Positions 1-6,784 of a stretch of 64,000 nucleotides of DNA are shown one piece after another. The stretch's first letter is position 1. Every line of letters starts with the position of its first letter. The position numbers were made by a program, and so were the translations under genes. The notes beneath the pieces are model-generated. The model did no database searches. It was not told the origin of the DNA and was given only the letters and a program-made list of their open reading frames with translations. Source of the stretch: Pseudomonadales bacterium (GTDB lineage Bacteria > Pseudomonadota > Gammaproteobacteria > Pseudomonadales > Azotimanducaceae); contig JANQKS010000115.1 in NCBI GenBank assembly GCA_028281005.1, forward strand, positions 1 to 64,000, in the 5' to 3' direction.

Positions 1-39
1 GGTCTGTTTCGAGTTTCAGCGGAAACATCCCCAGACTAA
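1..39 (+). CDS. possible 3' end of a gene entering from the left
   Basis: Read from base 1, the first thirteen codons are open and end in TAA at 37-39 (C-terminus ...VSAETSPD). Two terminator hairpins follow within 25 and 60 bases, which fits the end of a rightward transcription unit. The reading frame is inferred only from this arrangement. Thirteen codons cannot identify a family, so the call is tentative. Confidence 0.25.
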   Translation, partial: GLFRVSAETSPD

Positions 40-60
40 ATGTGTATGACTAAAACAACA

Positions 61-84
61 AACCCCGGTAAAAATACCGGGGTT
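61..84 (+). terminator. perfect 10-bp hairpin, first of two tandem terminators
   Basis: AACCCCGGTA and TACCGGGGTT pair perfectly around an AAAA loop. There is no long T-run on the plus strand, so this may stabilise the 3' end rather than act alone. The next hairpin, 13 bases on, has a clear T-run. Confidence 0.6.
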
Positions 85-97
85 CGTCAGCAGTCTG

Positions 98-121
98 AGC
101 ACAACATACGTTGTGCTTTTT
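98..121 (+). terminator. rho-independent terminator
   Basis: AGCACAAC and GTTGTGCT form a perfect 8-bp stem with a 4-base loop, followed by TTTTT. This is a standard intrinsic terminator for transcription coming from the left edge and insulates the island. Confidence 0.75.
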
Positions 122-156
122 GTTAACAAGTTCAGACATTTCAAACACTCAATTTC

Positions 157-178
157 ACCTATCGCGCTCTTTTCACAC
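157..178. repeat. left copy of a 20-bp inverted repeat (possible integrase/Xis arm site)
   Basis: ACCTATCGCGCTCTTTTCACA here recurs in inverted orientation at 1825-1846, just upstream of the preferred start of the excisionase-like gene, differing by a single T insertion. A copy beside the presumed att region and another in the xis promoter would suit arm-type binding sites or an autoregulatory operator. Confidence 0.5.
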
Positions 179-209
179 TAATAATTTGTGTTACTAATTG
201 AGAAATTGT

Positions 210-227
210 GTGACCGTATAGTGACCG
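210..227. repeat. direct repeat, copy 1
   Basis: GTGACCGTATAGTGACCG contains GTGACCG twice with an 11-base pitch. A close copy lies at 501-517 (GTGCCCGTATAGTGCCG). Repeats at helical pitch beside an integrase gene are typical of arm-type sites, but this role is inferred. Confidence 0.45.
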
Positions 228-500
228 AAATCTATTCAACTTCTAACAACACTAGTCCACTAGTACCACCAATATGGCTTGAACCCTGTTTGAATTCTAA
301 ACTGTAGACATCATCTAACAACCGTAGTCACTCGGGCTTAGTTTTCGATTCCCCGTAGGGTCACTAATTTACGCAACTACTTGCTCAAATCAGCCAATTC
401 TTCGGGTTAGAGTATACCCCGTATTTGCTTACTCTTTTCCGATTCTGCATGGCTTTGTGCTTTGTCGTGATATCTGCTTCAACTCGGTACACCATCGTTT

Positions 501-517
501 GTGCCCGTATAGTGCCG
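501..517. repeat. direct repeat, copy 2, at the 3' end of the integrase gene
   Basis: GTGCCCGTATAGTGCCG matches 210-227 apart from one substitution and a one-base deletion. It ends 16 bases before the integrase stop codon. Confidence 0.45.
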
Positions 518-532
518 TAGTTGTTTCGTTTG

Positions 533-1591
533 CTATGCCAACAACGATTCTGCGAATGGTGTTTGCAGATGCTCAACAACATCGTTAAGTCGTGCTTGCG
601 AGAGATGCGCATACCGCATGGTGATTTTGATATCAGTGTGACCAAGTAACTGTTGGATCACCACAATCGGTACCCCTTTCATCGCAAGCTGTGACGCATA
701 GCTATGGCGTAAAACGTGTGGAGTGACTTTCCGTAACCCCGCTCGCTCACAGGCTAACGCCATGTGCTTACCAAGAGTTACCGGCTGAAACGCCGTGTCG
801 TGTACTTTGAAGACGAGACCTTCTGTCTCTCTGCGCTTGCTAAGCAAAGTGACTACATCATCCGACAGCGGGATCGTCCGTGTTTTGTTTCCTTTTGGCG
901 ATAGCAATGCATGTTTGACCGAACACCAGCTATGACGAACTGTCAGTGACTTGTTGTCAAAGTTAATGTCCTGCCAGCGGAGTCCTTGGAGTTCACCACG
1001 GCGTAAGCCGGTCTTTAATGCAACGTAGACGATCTCGAACCAGATACCAGAAAGATGTGGAAGGAGTTTGCTGCATTCATCTTCGATGAGAAAGTCATAG
1101 TGTGCCGGTGGCACCTTCAGCAGCACAATGTCAGGAATGGTCTCCAGGTTGTGCCAGCGTTTGGCGTCGCGCAGGCATTTACCCAGTATGGCGATTTCAT
1201 TGTTAATCGACTTATTGGCAAGGCCACGCTTCACCTGCATAGCTTTGTACTGTTCAACATGCAGTGTTGTAATCTTGTCGAGTGGCTTCTTCCCGAAGAA
1301 TGGAATGAGCTTCCTTATAAGCGTGCTCTTCACCTTTGCAATCATGGATGGTTTGTTGTGTACCAGGACATGGGTTTCAAACCAGAACCAGGCGAAGGTT
1401 TCAAAGGTCTGTGATTGTTTAATTCGTTCTGGTTCTTCTTCGATCTCTTTACCGTCTGCTAATCGTTTACGAAGGGTAACTTCGTAGGCGTGTGCGCCTT
1501 TCTTTGAGTTTTCGGGACTCTTCCTGCGATATCGTTTTCCACGATGGGAAAAGTCGATATACCAGTAATCGCCCCGTTTCTTTTGACTCAT
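533..1591 (-). CDS. tyrosine recombinase (phage/island integrase)
   Basis: A site-specific recombinase of 352 residues that would cut and rejoin DNA at the island's attachment sites. The catalytic set of the family is visible: Arg197 in TGLRRGEL, a Lys in the beta-hairpin (233 or 236), His292 and Arg295 in HVLRHSY, His318 in GHTD and the nucleophile Tyr327 in MRYAHL. Residues 60-160 look like the SAM-like core-binding domain and the first 50 like an arm-binding domain. The ATG at 1591 is the natural start. An excisionase-like gene lies 14 bases upstream on the same strand, and repeats that could be arm sites lie downstream. It appears full length and intact. Confidence 0.93.
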   Translation of the reverse strand: MSQKKRGDYWYIDFSHRGKRYRRKSPENSKKGAHAYEVTLRKRLADGKEIEEEPERIKQSQTFETFAWFWFETHVLVHNKPSMIAKVKSTLIRKLIPFFGKKPLDKITTLHVEQYKAMQVKRGLANKSINNEIAILGKCLRDAKRWHNLETIPDIVLLKVPPAHYDFLIEDECSKLLPHLSGIWFEIVYVALKTGLRRGELQGLRWQDINFDNKSLTVRHSWCSVKHALLSPKGNKTRTIPLSDDVVTLLSKRRETEGLVFKVHDTAFQPVTLGKHMALACERAGLRKVTPHVLRHSYASQLAMKGVPIVVIQQLLGHTDIKITMRYAHLSQARLNDVVEHLQTPFAESLLA

Positions 1592-1605
1592 ATGTGTTCA
1601 ATTGA

Positions 1606-1821
1606 TTATTCGCCAACGCTCACATGATGGTCAGGGTTACGGACATGGTCTAAATAGCGGTCAATATCTGATCGACGGATACGAATCACGCCGCGTATCT
1701 TGAATGATGCAAGATCACGATCAGCGATGAGTCGTCTAATACTACGTGCTGATATCTGCAATACGGTTGCAGCTTGTTTGACGGTGAGTAATTCACGATC
1801 AACAGGATGTGGTGTTGGCAT
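1606..1821 (-). CDS. excisionase-like / MerR-type helix-turn-helix protein
   Basis: A small DNA-binding protein of 71 residues if the ATG at 1821 is used, or 85 from a GTG at 1863. The core matches the HTH_17 excisionase family: LTVKQAATVLQISARSIRRL is the helix-turn-helix and IRIRRSDIDRYLD the wing and final helix. Immediately upstream of the integrase gene and in the same direction, it most likely directs excision or regulates the integrase. The ATG is preferred because an inverted repeat shared with the att-proximal zone would then lie in its promoter. No clear Shine-Dalgarno sequence is seen for either start. Confidence 0.75.
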   Translation of the reverse strand: MPTPHPVDRELLTVKQAATVLQISARSIRRLIADRDLASFKIRGVIRIRRSDIDRYLDHVRNPDHHVSVGE

Positions 1822-1824
1822 ATG

Positions 1825-1846
1825 TTGTGAAAGAGCGCGATAGGTT
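1825..1846. repeat. right copy of the 20-bp inverted repeat
   Basis: On the minus strand this reads AACCTATCGCGCTCTTTCAC, matching 157-178 with one base missing. It lies directly upstream of the ATG at 1821. Confidence 0.5.
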
Positions 1847-2001
1847 GGTGGCAGTGCCGCCACTGTTCCTACTCTAACATGAAAGTTATGGTGCTAATGT
1901 GGACATCGCATGGACTACGTGCGAGGTGTACATAGCTTCTCATTTGCCGGTTGTTTGTGGGAGGGAGGCAATTTTGCCCAAGGCGACATCCTTCAAAACA
2001 T

Positions 2002-2979
2002 CTATTTTTGTTGTAGGCAGTGCTGCAAAAAGACCATTACTAGATTCATTACAAGAAGAGCATCAGAAGATGTGGCGTCTTTTAAGCTTGGCTTCGCTGT
2101 GCTGTTTGTTGCACGTTCTGAGACAATCGTATTTTGAATCGAAGAAACGAATGAACTGGAGAATCGGTTATCTAACAAGAGGTTCTCGCGTTTTGCTTGC
2201 TGAAAAAGCTTTCCAACCTCACCCTTAGCATTCTTGCCCTCTTCTCCCACTAGAATCTGAAGAAAGCGCTGGACGCCTCTATGCGCTTTTGTAATTGCCT
2301 CAGGATAGTTCTCGTTTTGATAATCCTCAAACATCTCTGAAAGATCTTGGTTTACAGACTTCCATTTTGGATCTGAGAGAATTTCGATCGTAGGTGTATA
2401 TACGTCATCTATGATTCTTTTGTCCTGCCGCGGTACGAATCCACTTCTAGTGACATGTTGATTAACACCAAACTGTTCGAATATGTGATTAAAACAATTT
2501 GCCAATCGATCGAAGTCTCCGAACGCTTCTGTCAAGGCTTTATCACGATCTTCAGTTGTTGTTGCTTCTTTCGCTCGTCTGTAGCTGTAGTCGTCGATGT
2601 ACGCAGCGGCCAGTTTACTTAACATTCGATAAACAACTGGGTCGGACCCGCCATCACAAAGAATCTGGTAAAAGTCTTTGGCCGCTGCTTTCCGTCTATC
2701 GAAATCATTTCCATGGCCTTGATGGTCCCGTTGAGGCACCACTTTATGTAGGTTTTTTCCTGGACAAATCCTGAGAAACTTATGGTTCAGGTAGTAAATA
2801 GTCTGCAATATTTCTGCTGAATGTTCTGTTACCCAGCCACTGTTCACAAGTTGCTGATACGCTGTTTTTACTTCGGTATCTGATAGATCAGACCAATTTC
2901 TAAACTCAAGAACAGGAAGTATCTCATTCTCGACTGTTGGATCGTCTTGACCATATAGTCTAAATTCTGGGACTTTCAT
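2002..2979 (-). CDS. protein with abortive-infection (Abi_C-like) C-terminus
   Basis: A 325-residue protein. The last ~110 residues (HRGVQRFLQIL ..., then a segment with STAKPSLKDATSSDALL and a hydrophobic final helix) resemble the Abi_C family found at the C-terminus of phage-resistance proteins. The first ~200 residues are mostly helical, with no motif I can name. It sits between the integration genes and a TIR gene, so a role in phage defence is inferred from context plus the C-terminal resemblance. There are no membrane segments and no signal peptide. The start is an ATG at 2979, and 136 bases separate it from the TIR gene, so the two may be transcribed separately. Confidence 0.6.
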   Translation of the reverse strand: MKVPEFRLYGQDDPTVENEILPVLEFRNWSDLSDTEVKTAYQQLVNSGWVTEHSAEILQTIYYLNHKFLRICPGKNLHKVVPQRDHQGHGNDFDRRKAAAKDFYQILCDGGSDPVVYRMLSKLAAAYIDDYSYRRAKEATTTEDRDKALTEAFGDFDRLANCFNHIFEQFGVNQHVTRSGFVPRQDKRIIDDVYTPTIEILSDPKWKSVNQDLSEMFEDYQNENYPEAITKAHRGVQRFLQILVGEEGKNAKGEVGKLFQQAKRENLLLDNRFSSSFVSSIQNTIVSERATNSTAKPSLKDATSSDALLVMNLVMVFLQHCLQQK

Positions 2980-3115
2980 ATCGTTGATTCATTAGGAAGC
3001 AGTCGCTTCAATTACACATTACCACTGACATTATTGCTGTCTAGTAACGTTAAAAAAATTACGTACATCAGCTCTTACACCCATACTTCGACTGAAAAAA
3101 TATTTCAGTAAAACC
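2980..3115. other. AT-rich intergenic region with hairpin
   Basis: This lies between two leftward genes. It holds an ACTGAAA/TTTCAGT hairpin (3091-3109) just past the TIR stop codon and probably the promoter of the downstream gene. The hairpin belongs to a longer sequence repeated at 4495-4533. Confidence 0.4.
3076..3113. repeat. imperfect direct repeat, left flank of TIR/membrane-protein module
   Basis: It starts TACACC, contains TTCGACT and ends TTCAGTAAAA. The same order of blocks recurs at 4495-4533, about 32 of 39 aligned positions with one indel. The two copies bracket the divergent TIR and membrane-protein genes. Confidence 0.55.
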
Positions 3116-3892
3116 CTAATGTCGCACTGTGTCGGCGGCAAGCAATTCTGCAATTTCTAGGGCTATTTCGCCGACAGTGTGTGTCGCTGTGCTTCGAGCA
3201 ACTTTATCAACCAGAGAAGGGCTGTACTCCAACAATTCCTGCTTCGTGATGTCATGCCAGATTGGAAGAAGTATTTGTTCTCCAGAGACGGTTCGCGACA
3301 CGATTCCATCTAATTCATAGTTTGGCCAACCTTTATCAAAGAAAGACGAAGATAGTACGACCAGCCCAACTCGACTATGGGCGAGTCCATGATCAATTTT
3401 TTGTCTGAGACTGTCGCCAATACGCAGAACAAACTCGTCATACCACACCGTCAAGCCTTGTTCGGCCAACGATTCGGCAAGAGGCCGAACAACATCATTC
3501 TTGTCCTCGGAAGCATGCGAGATGAAGACATCGTAGATCTGGTCGTCTTTCGAGAGTTGTGGTGACGAATCTGACCGGACGAGACTCGGTACTGACGAAA
3601 GCGGTGCATCCTGAATCGCTGGCAACGGAGCGGGTAATATTCGCGCCGATGCACGCGTGGAGCCACGTAGCCCTTGCATGTCGATAGCAAGGTGCCAGTG
3701 CCCCGAGTTGGGTATCGCAAGGCGAAGAGGAGATTTCTTGGCTAGTCCGCCAATGAACTGATGACGTCTGCCGTTTTTGTAATTCGAGAAATTGGTACTG
3801 TTCATGAGTCTGACATTGGCACCGCTTGTCAGGGTAACTTCTACGATTTCACCACGACTCCGTTGTCCTAGATCGTTATGGATAAATTGCAC
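3116..3892 (-). CDS. DUF1883-TIR domain protein, probable NAD-cleaving defence effector
   Basis: Counted from the GTG at 3892, residues 1-86 match DUF1883: it opens QFIHNDLG and has the family's NVRLMNSTNFSNYKNGRR and SGHWH segments. After a Pro/Ser-rich linker, residues ~119-253 form a TIR domain: YDVFISHASEDK, then WYDEF, then SSSFFDKGWPNYELDG with Glu193 at the catalytic position of NAD-cleaving TIRs. Bacterial TIR effectors usually deplete NAD when triggered by phage. DUF1883 has no known function and may be the sensor or an oligomerisation part. A GTG at 3898 is possible, but 3892 fits the family start. Its promoter holds a LexA box shared with the divergent gene at 3983. Confidence 0.85.
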   Translation of the reverse strand: MQFIHNDLGQRSRGEIVEVTLTSGANVRLMNSTNFSNYKNGRRHQFIGGLAKKSPLRLAIPNSGHWHLAIDMQGLRGSTRASARILPAPLPAIQDAPLSSVPSLVRSDSSPQLSKDDQIYDVFISHASEDKNDVVRPLAESLAEQGLTVWYDEFVLRIGDSLRQKIDHGLAHSRVGLVVLSSSFFDKGWPNYELDGIVSRTVSGEQILLPIWHDITKQELLEYSPSLVDKVARSTATHTVGEIALEIAELLAADTVRH

Positions 3893-3921
3893 TTGCACAT
3901 GCTCATATGGAGGAATCGTCG

Positions 3922-3950
3922 AGTATACTGTGTTTTATTACAGTAGTGAA
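3922..3950 (-). promoter_or_regulatory. promoter of the DUF1883-TIR gene, overlapped by LexA box
   Basis: On the minus strand TTCACT (3950-3945) and TATACT (3927-3922) are separated by 17 bases. The LexA box fills the spacer and touches the -10 box, the usual layout for SOS repression. Confidence 0.55.
3926..3945. promoter_or_regulatory. LexA (SOS) box between TIR and membrane-protein genes
   Basis: TACTGTGTTTTATTACAGTA is a perfect outer palindrome matching the gammaproteobacterial consensus CTGT-N8-ACAG with flanking TA on both sides. It lies between two divergent genes, overlaps the -10 of the TIR promoter and covers the expected -35 region of the other. LexA bound here would block both, so DNA damage should induce both. 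Binding is inferred from sequence only. Confidence 0.75.
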
Positions 3951-3982
3951 TGAATATACAGTTTAAGGATAGTCTTACCCAC

Positions 3983-4477
3983 ATGGAAATCGTCGCCCTC
4001 TTGATCGCTCTTATATCAGCGGCTGCTGCGGTGACGGCGGCTGTCATCGCCTGGAAATCCCTTTCGGCTTCAAAGCGACTCGCCGACGAAAACAAGCAGG
4101 CCGAGCATGACTTACTTAAATCGCAGGTGTACGAGACTGCGACTGAACTGATGCATGCCGCTGTGGGTACAACTACTCTCGCAAATGATACGCAGGCGGC
4201 GCTGACTTCCGCATTCGCTAGTGCTGGTGGAATCAACAGCGGATTGTTAAAGCTTCATACTGAAGAACTTAAGAAGCACCACAGTGCACTGGGTGAACAC
4301 GAGCGACATGCCCGTAGCATTTGCAACAATCCAGAGGCACTTGCGGATCGGAGCGTCGCAGATTTGCGTGCAGATTTAGCAATACTCAATGGGATGAAGA
4401 TCGCTGTGGAGCGACTCCACGGGAAGTTTGAGCGAGATTTTGAGAATTACACCGCGTCTTATCGAAACAAGACATGA
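3983..4477 (+). CDS. single-helix membrane protein with coiled-coil tail, divergent partner of TIR gene
   Basis: A protein of 164 residues from the ATG at 3983. Residues 2-24 are one strong transmembrane helix (IVALLIALISAAAAVTAAVI), and the rest is charged and helical, probably cytoplasmic and partly coiled-coil. No family is recognised. An ATG at 3950 would add eleven residues but sits on the probable promoter -10 (TATACA, 3955-3960), so 3983 is preferred; AAGGA lies 13 bases before it. It shares the LexA box with the TIR gene. A membrane partner or effector of the TIR protein is a guess from this pairing alone. Confidence 0.7.
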   Translation: MEIVALLIALISAAAAVTAAVIAWKSLSASKRLADENKQAEHDLLKSQVYETATELMHAAVGTTTLANDTQAALTSAFASAGGINSGLLKLHTEELKKHHSALGEHERHARSICNNPEALADRSVADLRADLAILNGMKIAVERLHGKFERDFENYTASYRNKT

Positions 4478-4494
4478 TCTTGTACACCCGTCTG

Positions 4495-4533
4495 TACACC
4501 GAAAGTTCGACTTCCAAAAATACTTCAGTAAAA
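4495..4533. repeat. imperfect direct repeat, right flank of TIR/membrane-protein module
   Basis: TACACC, TTCGACT and TTCAGTAAAA occur in the same order and near-same spacing as at 3076-3113. It begins 18 bases after the membrane-protein stop codon and may mark the edge of an acquired module. Confidence 0.55.
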
Positions 4534-4595
4534 TCAACAGCATACGGCGCAGCGTGAATCCCTGCCCCTCCGCCAACTATTCCACGAGTCGAAAC

Positions 4596-4619
4596 AAAAA
4601 AGGCCACCGGAAGGCAGCC
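4596..4619 (-). terminator. terminator of the PEP-CTERM gene
   Basis: On the minus strand GGCTGCC, a TTCC loop and GGTGGCC form a 7-bp stem with two G-U pairs, followed by TTTTTT. It lies 30 bases past the stop codon of the gene at 4649. Confidence 0.75.
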
Positions 4620-4648
4620 TCTAATGCTTAACACGCCAAAGCGGTCAA

Positions 4649-5323
4649 TCATGCAGCCTGCTTACGCCGACGCGCGACCCCCAAGCCGAGCAATCCAAAA
4701 CCCAACAACGCCAGGCTCGAAGGCTCAGGCACAGACACAGGTGTCCCAACATACAAGAAATCGCTCGCCGCCAGGTGAATATCACGCCAATCAGATGGTG
4801 GACTTTCGGGATCAATGCTGTGATTCAACCAGCCATTCCCGCACCACGGGCCGTCAGCACTTCGACACGGTCCACCGTCGCCTCTTGGACCAAATCCATC
4901 GCTGCCCATGAACTCAATGAGCTGAAAAATGTCAGCCGTGTCCAAGTTTGTTATGGAGCCGGATCCCCCTGATGTACCATTGACAAATTCCCAGGAACCA
5001 TCGTTGTCTACATCAAGACCGGTATAGGTGAAGGTGAAAGACCAATCTACATTTCGAGCTTCGCCATTGTTTTCGCTGCCTCCCAGCAGATCCCCCCCGA
5101 GGACTGCGGTATTGGCAACCGTGTCGACAGACATGGTCACGTCAACAAACGAGAAGGTATAAATGTCGCTGGCGTTGCCTGAATACAGACCATCTAGGCG
5201 CAAACCGTATGTCGGCGGTCTAGCATTGCCATATTGGCTGTCAGACAATTCAAAATCGATGATGGCTGCGTTGGTTGTGGCCGCCATCAGACCCAAAACA
5301 AGAGCGGTAAATAGACGTTTCAT
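4649..5323 (-). CDS. PEP-CTERM sorting domain protein (exported)
   Basis: A secreted protein of 224 residues. Residues 1-19 are a signal peptide (basic MKR, hydrophobic core, cleavage near TNA). Residues 198-224 are a PEP-CTERM tail: VPEPSSL, a hydrophobic helix and a final ARRRKQ cluster, recognised by the exosortase system that processes proteins for the surface or extracellular matrix. The middle is Gly/Asp/Ser-rich, probably beta-structured, with a cysteine pair (PCRSADGPWC) that could form a disulfide; no domain is recognised. No exosortase gene lies in this window. A good Shine-Dalgarno (AAGGAAG) precedes the ATG, and a sigma-54 type promoter lies about 35 bases upstream. Confidence 0.88.
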   Translation of the reverse strand: MKRLFTALVLGLMAATTNAAIIDFELSDSQYGNARPPTYGLRLDGLYSGNASDIYTFSFVDVTMSVDTVANTAVLGGDLLGGSENNGEARNVDWSFTFTYTGLDVDNDGSWEFVNGTSGGSGSITNLDTADIFQLIEFMGSDGFGPRGDGGPCRSADGPWCGNGWLNHSIDPESPPSDWRDIHLAASDFLYVGTPVSVPEPSSLALLGFGLLGLGVARRRKQAA

Positions 5324-5355
5324 TGATACTTCCTTATGAAAACTACTATTGAAGC

Positions 5356-5371
5356 AGCAATTTCAGTGCCA
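5356..5371 (-). promoter_or_regulatory. sigma-54 (RpoN) promoter for PEP-CTERM gene
   Basis: The minus strand reads TGGCACTGAAATTGCT, with the invariant GG and GC exactly ten bases apart and the TGGCAC and TTGC boxes intact. Transcription would start near 5345 and give a ~22-base leader. PEP-CTERM genes in other bacteria are known to be driven by RpoN with the PrsK/PrsR two-component system. Confidence 0.75.
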
Positions 5372-5494
5372 ATTTACTATCTCTATTAATTTCAATGACA
5401 TACGTTGTATTTTAAATGTAAATGTCAGTGTTCATTACACCGACTCCCGTTTGTCTGTAAAAACTTCTGACACCGGCTCATGAAGTCATGGCCA

Positions 5495-6712
5495 CTAAGC
5501 CACCAAAAAAATCACCAACAGCGGTACCCCAAAAAACAGCCCACCCACGTAGCCAACCAGCATTGCCGGCGCGTGCTGATAGCGGCAAATTAGCTGAGCC
5601 AGTTGCTCCGCTAGATACACTGGCAGCCGATTTAATCCCGGCACCAACAAAAACAATACCGCGCCAAACAGGTTCAGCAGGATGTGTACAAACCCAGCAG
5701 TCAAGCCGATTGGCCCAAACTTCAAATAAGACAAGATCTGTCCAGGATCGCAAGTGGTCGCAAGGGCGGCGCCTATACTGTAGTAATACACAGTAGGTAA
5801 CGTCACCGCAGCATGGGTGACCAGAGGAAGAATTAGACTCACGGTGACTGAACTGGACTGCAGCAACCAGCAAGCGGCAAACCCAATTGCCGTGGCAGTC
5901 CATTTGCCCCGAAACACACGGTCCAAAAGCGCCCGGCTGCGATCGTGCAAATAGACACTTAACGCATCCCCCATCAGACTCAACGCACCAATGAGCATTA
6001 GAAAAAACACCACACCGGTGATGATGGCCTGGAAACCGACGGCTACCGGCAGGAGAGTGATACCTGAAATCACAATATCGGTGAGCGGTTCTGTTAGCAC
6101 ATCCAATACATCCGGGAAGCCTTCGAGAAAACCACCAACCGTTTTGAACGACTCCAGGTACGCGACAATGGCCACGCTAAGCTTGTGCAGTACACCGGTA
6201 AATACCTCCAGGCTAAAGAAGATCGCGACATTGAGCACTTTAAAAACGTCGTCGACCAGAATAGAGGGTACCGCGCGCTCAAATTCGAGCCGCTTGTGAA
6301 TGTGAGCTAAGGCCACGATAGTGTTGGTGATGGTGGTACCGATGTTTGCACCCATCAGCACAAACACGCTGGCTTCTATGCTAATGACGCCCGCGGCAAC
6401 CGTGGCGACAACCAACGCTATAGTGGCCGAGCTACTCTGGATCAGCGATGTGATCACAATGCCGGAGAGCAGGCTCGTGAAAGGTGTAGCGAGCGAAGCA
6501 TCCAAAATTGCACGAGTAATATCGCCTGAAGATTCAGTTGAAAAAGCCAATCCCCAGGCGTCTTTAAAACCTGTCAGCGCGAGGATAAATCCGTACAATC
6601 CGATACCCAGCAGGAGTGCCGGGGTATATGGCAGTCGTTCTTTCTGAGCTTTCTGAGCTTTCTGAGCTTTCTGAGCTTGCGAAGTTTGAGCTTCCGAATT
6701 GGTTTCTGTCAC
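5495..6712 (-). CDS. Na+/phosphate cotransporter family protein (NptA-like), copy 1
   Basis: A membrane transporter of 405 residues in the Na/Pi cotransporter family, which moves phosphate with sodium; direction and substrate here are inferred. The hallmark inverted repeat is present: QSSSAT at 92-97 with GANIGTT at 121-127, and a second QSSSVT near 287. The second repeat has GAALATT in place of GANIGT, which may alter binding. It has about eight hydrophobic segments and no C-terminal PhoU domain. The N-terminus has an unusual Gln-Lys-Ala tail from a 9-bp tandem repeat (6640-6675). A paralogue starts divergently 141 bases away. Confidence 0.85.
   Translation of the reverse strand: MTETNSEAQTSQAQKAQKAQKAQKERLPYTPALLLGIGLYGFILALTGFKDAWGLAFSTESSGDITRAILDASLATPFTSLLSGIVITSLIQSSSATIALVVATVAAGVISIEASVFVLMGANIGTTITNTIVALAHIHKRLEFERAVPSILVDDVFKVLNVAIFFSLEVFTGVLHKLSVAIVAYLESFKTVGGFLEGFPDVLDVLTEPLTDIVISGITLLPVAVGFQAIITGVVFFLMLIGALSLMGDALSVYLHDRSRALLDRVFRGKWTATAIGFAACWLLQSSSVTVSLILPLVTHAAVTLPTVYYYSIGAALATTCDPGQILSYLKFGPIGLTAGFVHILLNLFGAVLFLLVPGLNRLPVYLAEQLAQLICRYQHAPAMLVGYVGGLFFGVPLLVIFLVA
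6640..6675. repeat. four perfect 9-bp tandem repeats in coding sequence
   Basis: CTTTCTGAG is repeated four times without error, encoding a QKA repeat in the cytoplasmic N-terminal tail of the transporter. The unit is a multiple of three, so copy-number change would lengthen or shorten the tail without a frameshift. Confidence 0.9.
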
Positions 6713-6784
6713 AACTAAACCAATGTGTTGGAGAGAAGGCTATTCTGCCGCATGCGCAACCGCAAACGCATAGGGAGATGCCCA

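Larger units (their letters stand above)
122..532. other. non-coding zone next to integrase, probable attachment region
   Basis: No convincing gene is present over about 410 bases. The stretch is AT-rich and carries short repeats listed separately: one arm of an inverted repeat (157-178) and a direct repeat (210-227 and 501-517). A stretch near 343-365 (TTCGATTCCCCGTAGGGTCAC) faintly recalls the 3' part of a tRNA, but no cloverleaf can be built. Lying just past the C-terminal end of the integrase gene, this is where an att site and integrase arm sites would be expected. Confidence 0.45.

Noticed and set aside
1-60. Possible 3' part of tmRNA (CAGACTAAATGTGTATG resembles part of ssrA)
   Set aside because: The conserved tmRNA 3' end with its T-loop and terminal CCA is missing, and the following hairpins are simple terminators.
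326-370. tRNA-like 3' end (TTCGATTCCCCGTAGGG) as an integration target
   Set aside because: No T-stem pairing, acceptor stem or anticodon arm can be drawn around it, and no second copy was found at the right edge of the island.
1055-1487. Rightward open frames inside the integrase gene
   Set aside because: They are antisense to a complete integrase with all catalytic residues and show no family features.
3091-3109. ACTGAAA/TTTCAGT hairpin as a strong terminator for the TIR gene
   Set aside because: It is weak, AT-only and lacks a following T-run on the minus strand; it is better seen as part of the flanking repeat.
2002-4477. Assignment of the island to a named system such as Thoeris or CBASS
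   Set aside because: No ThsA-like, cyclase or SIR2 partner is present; the domain set does not match either.
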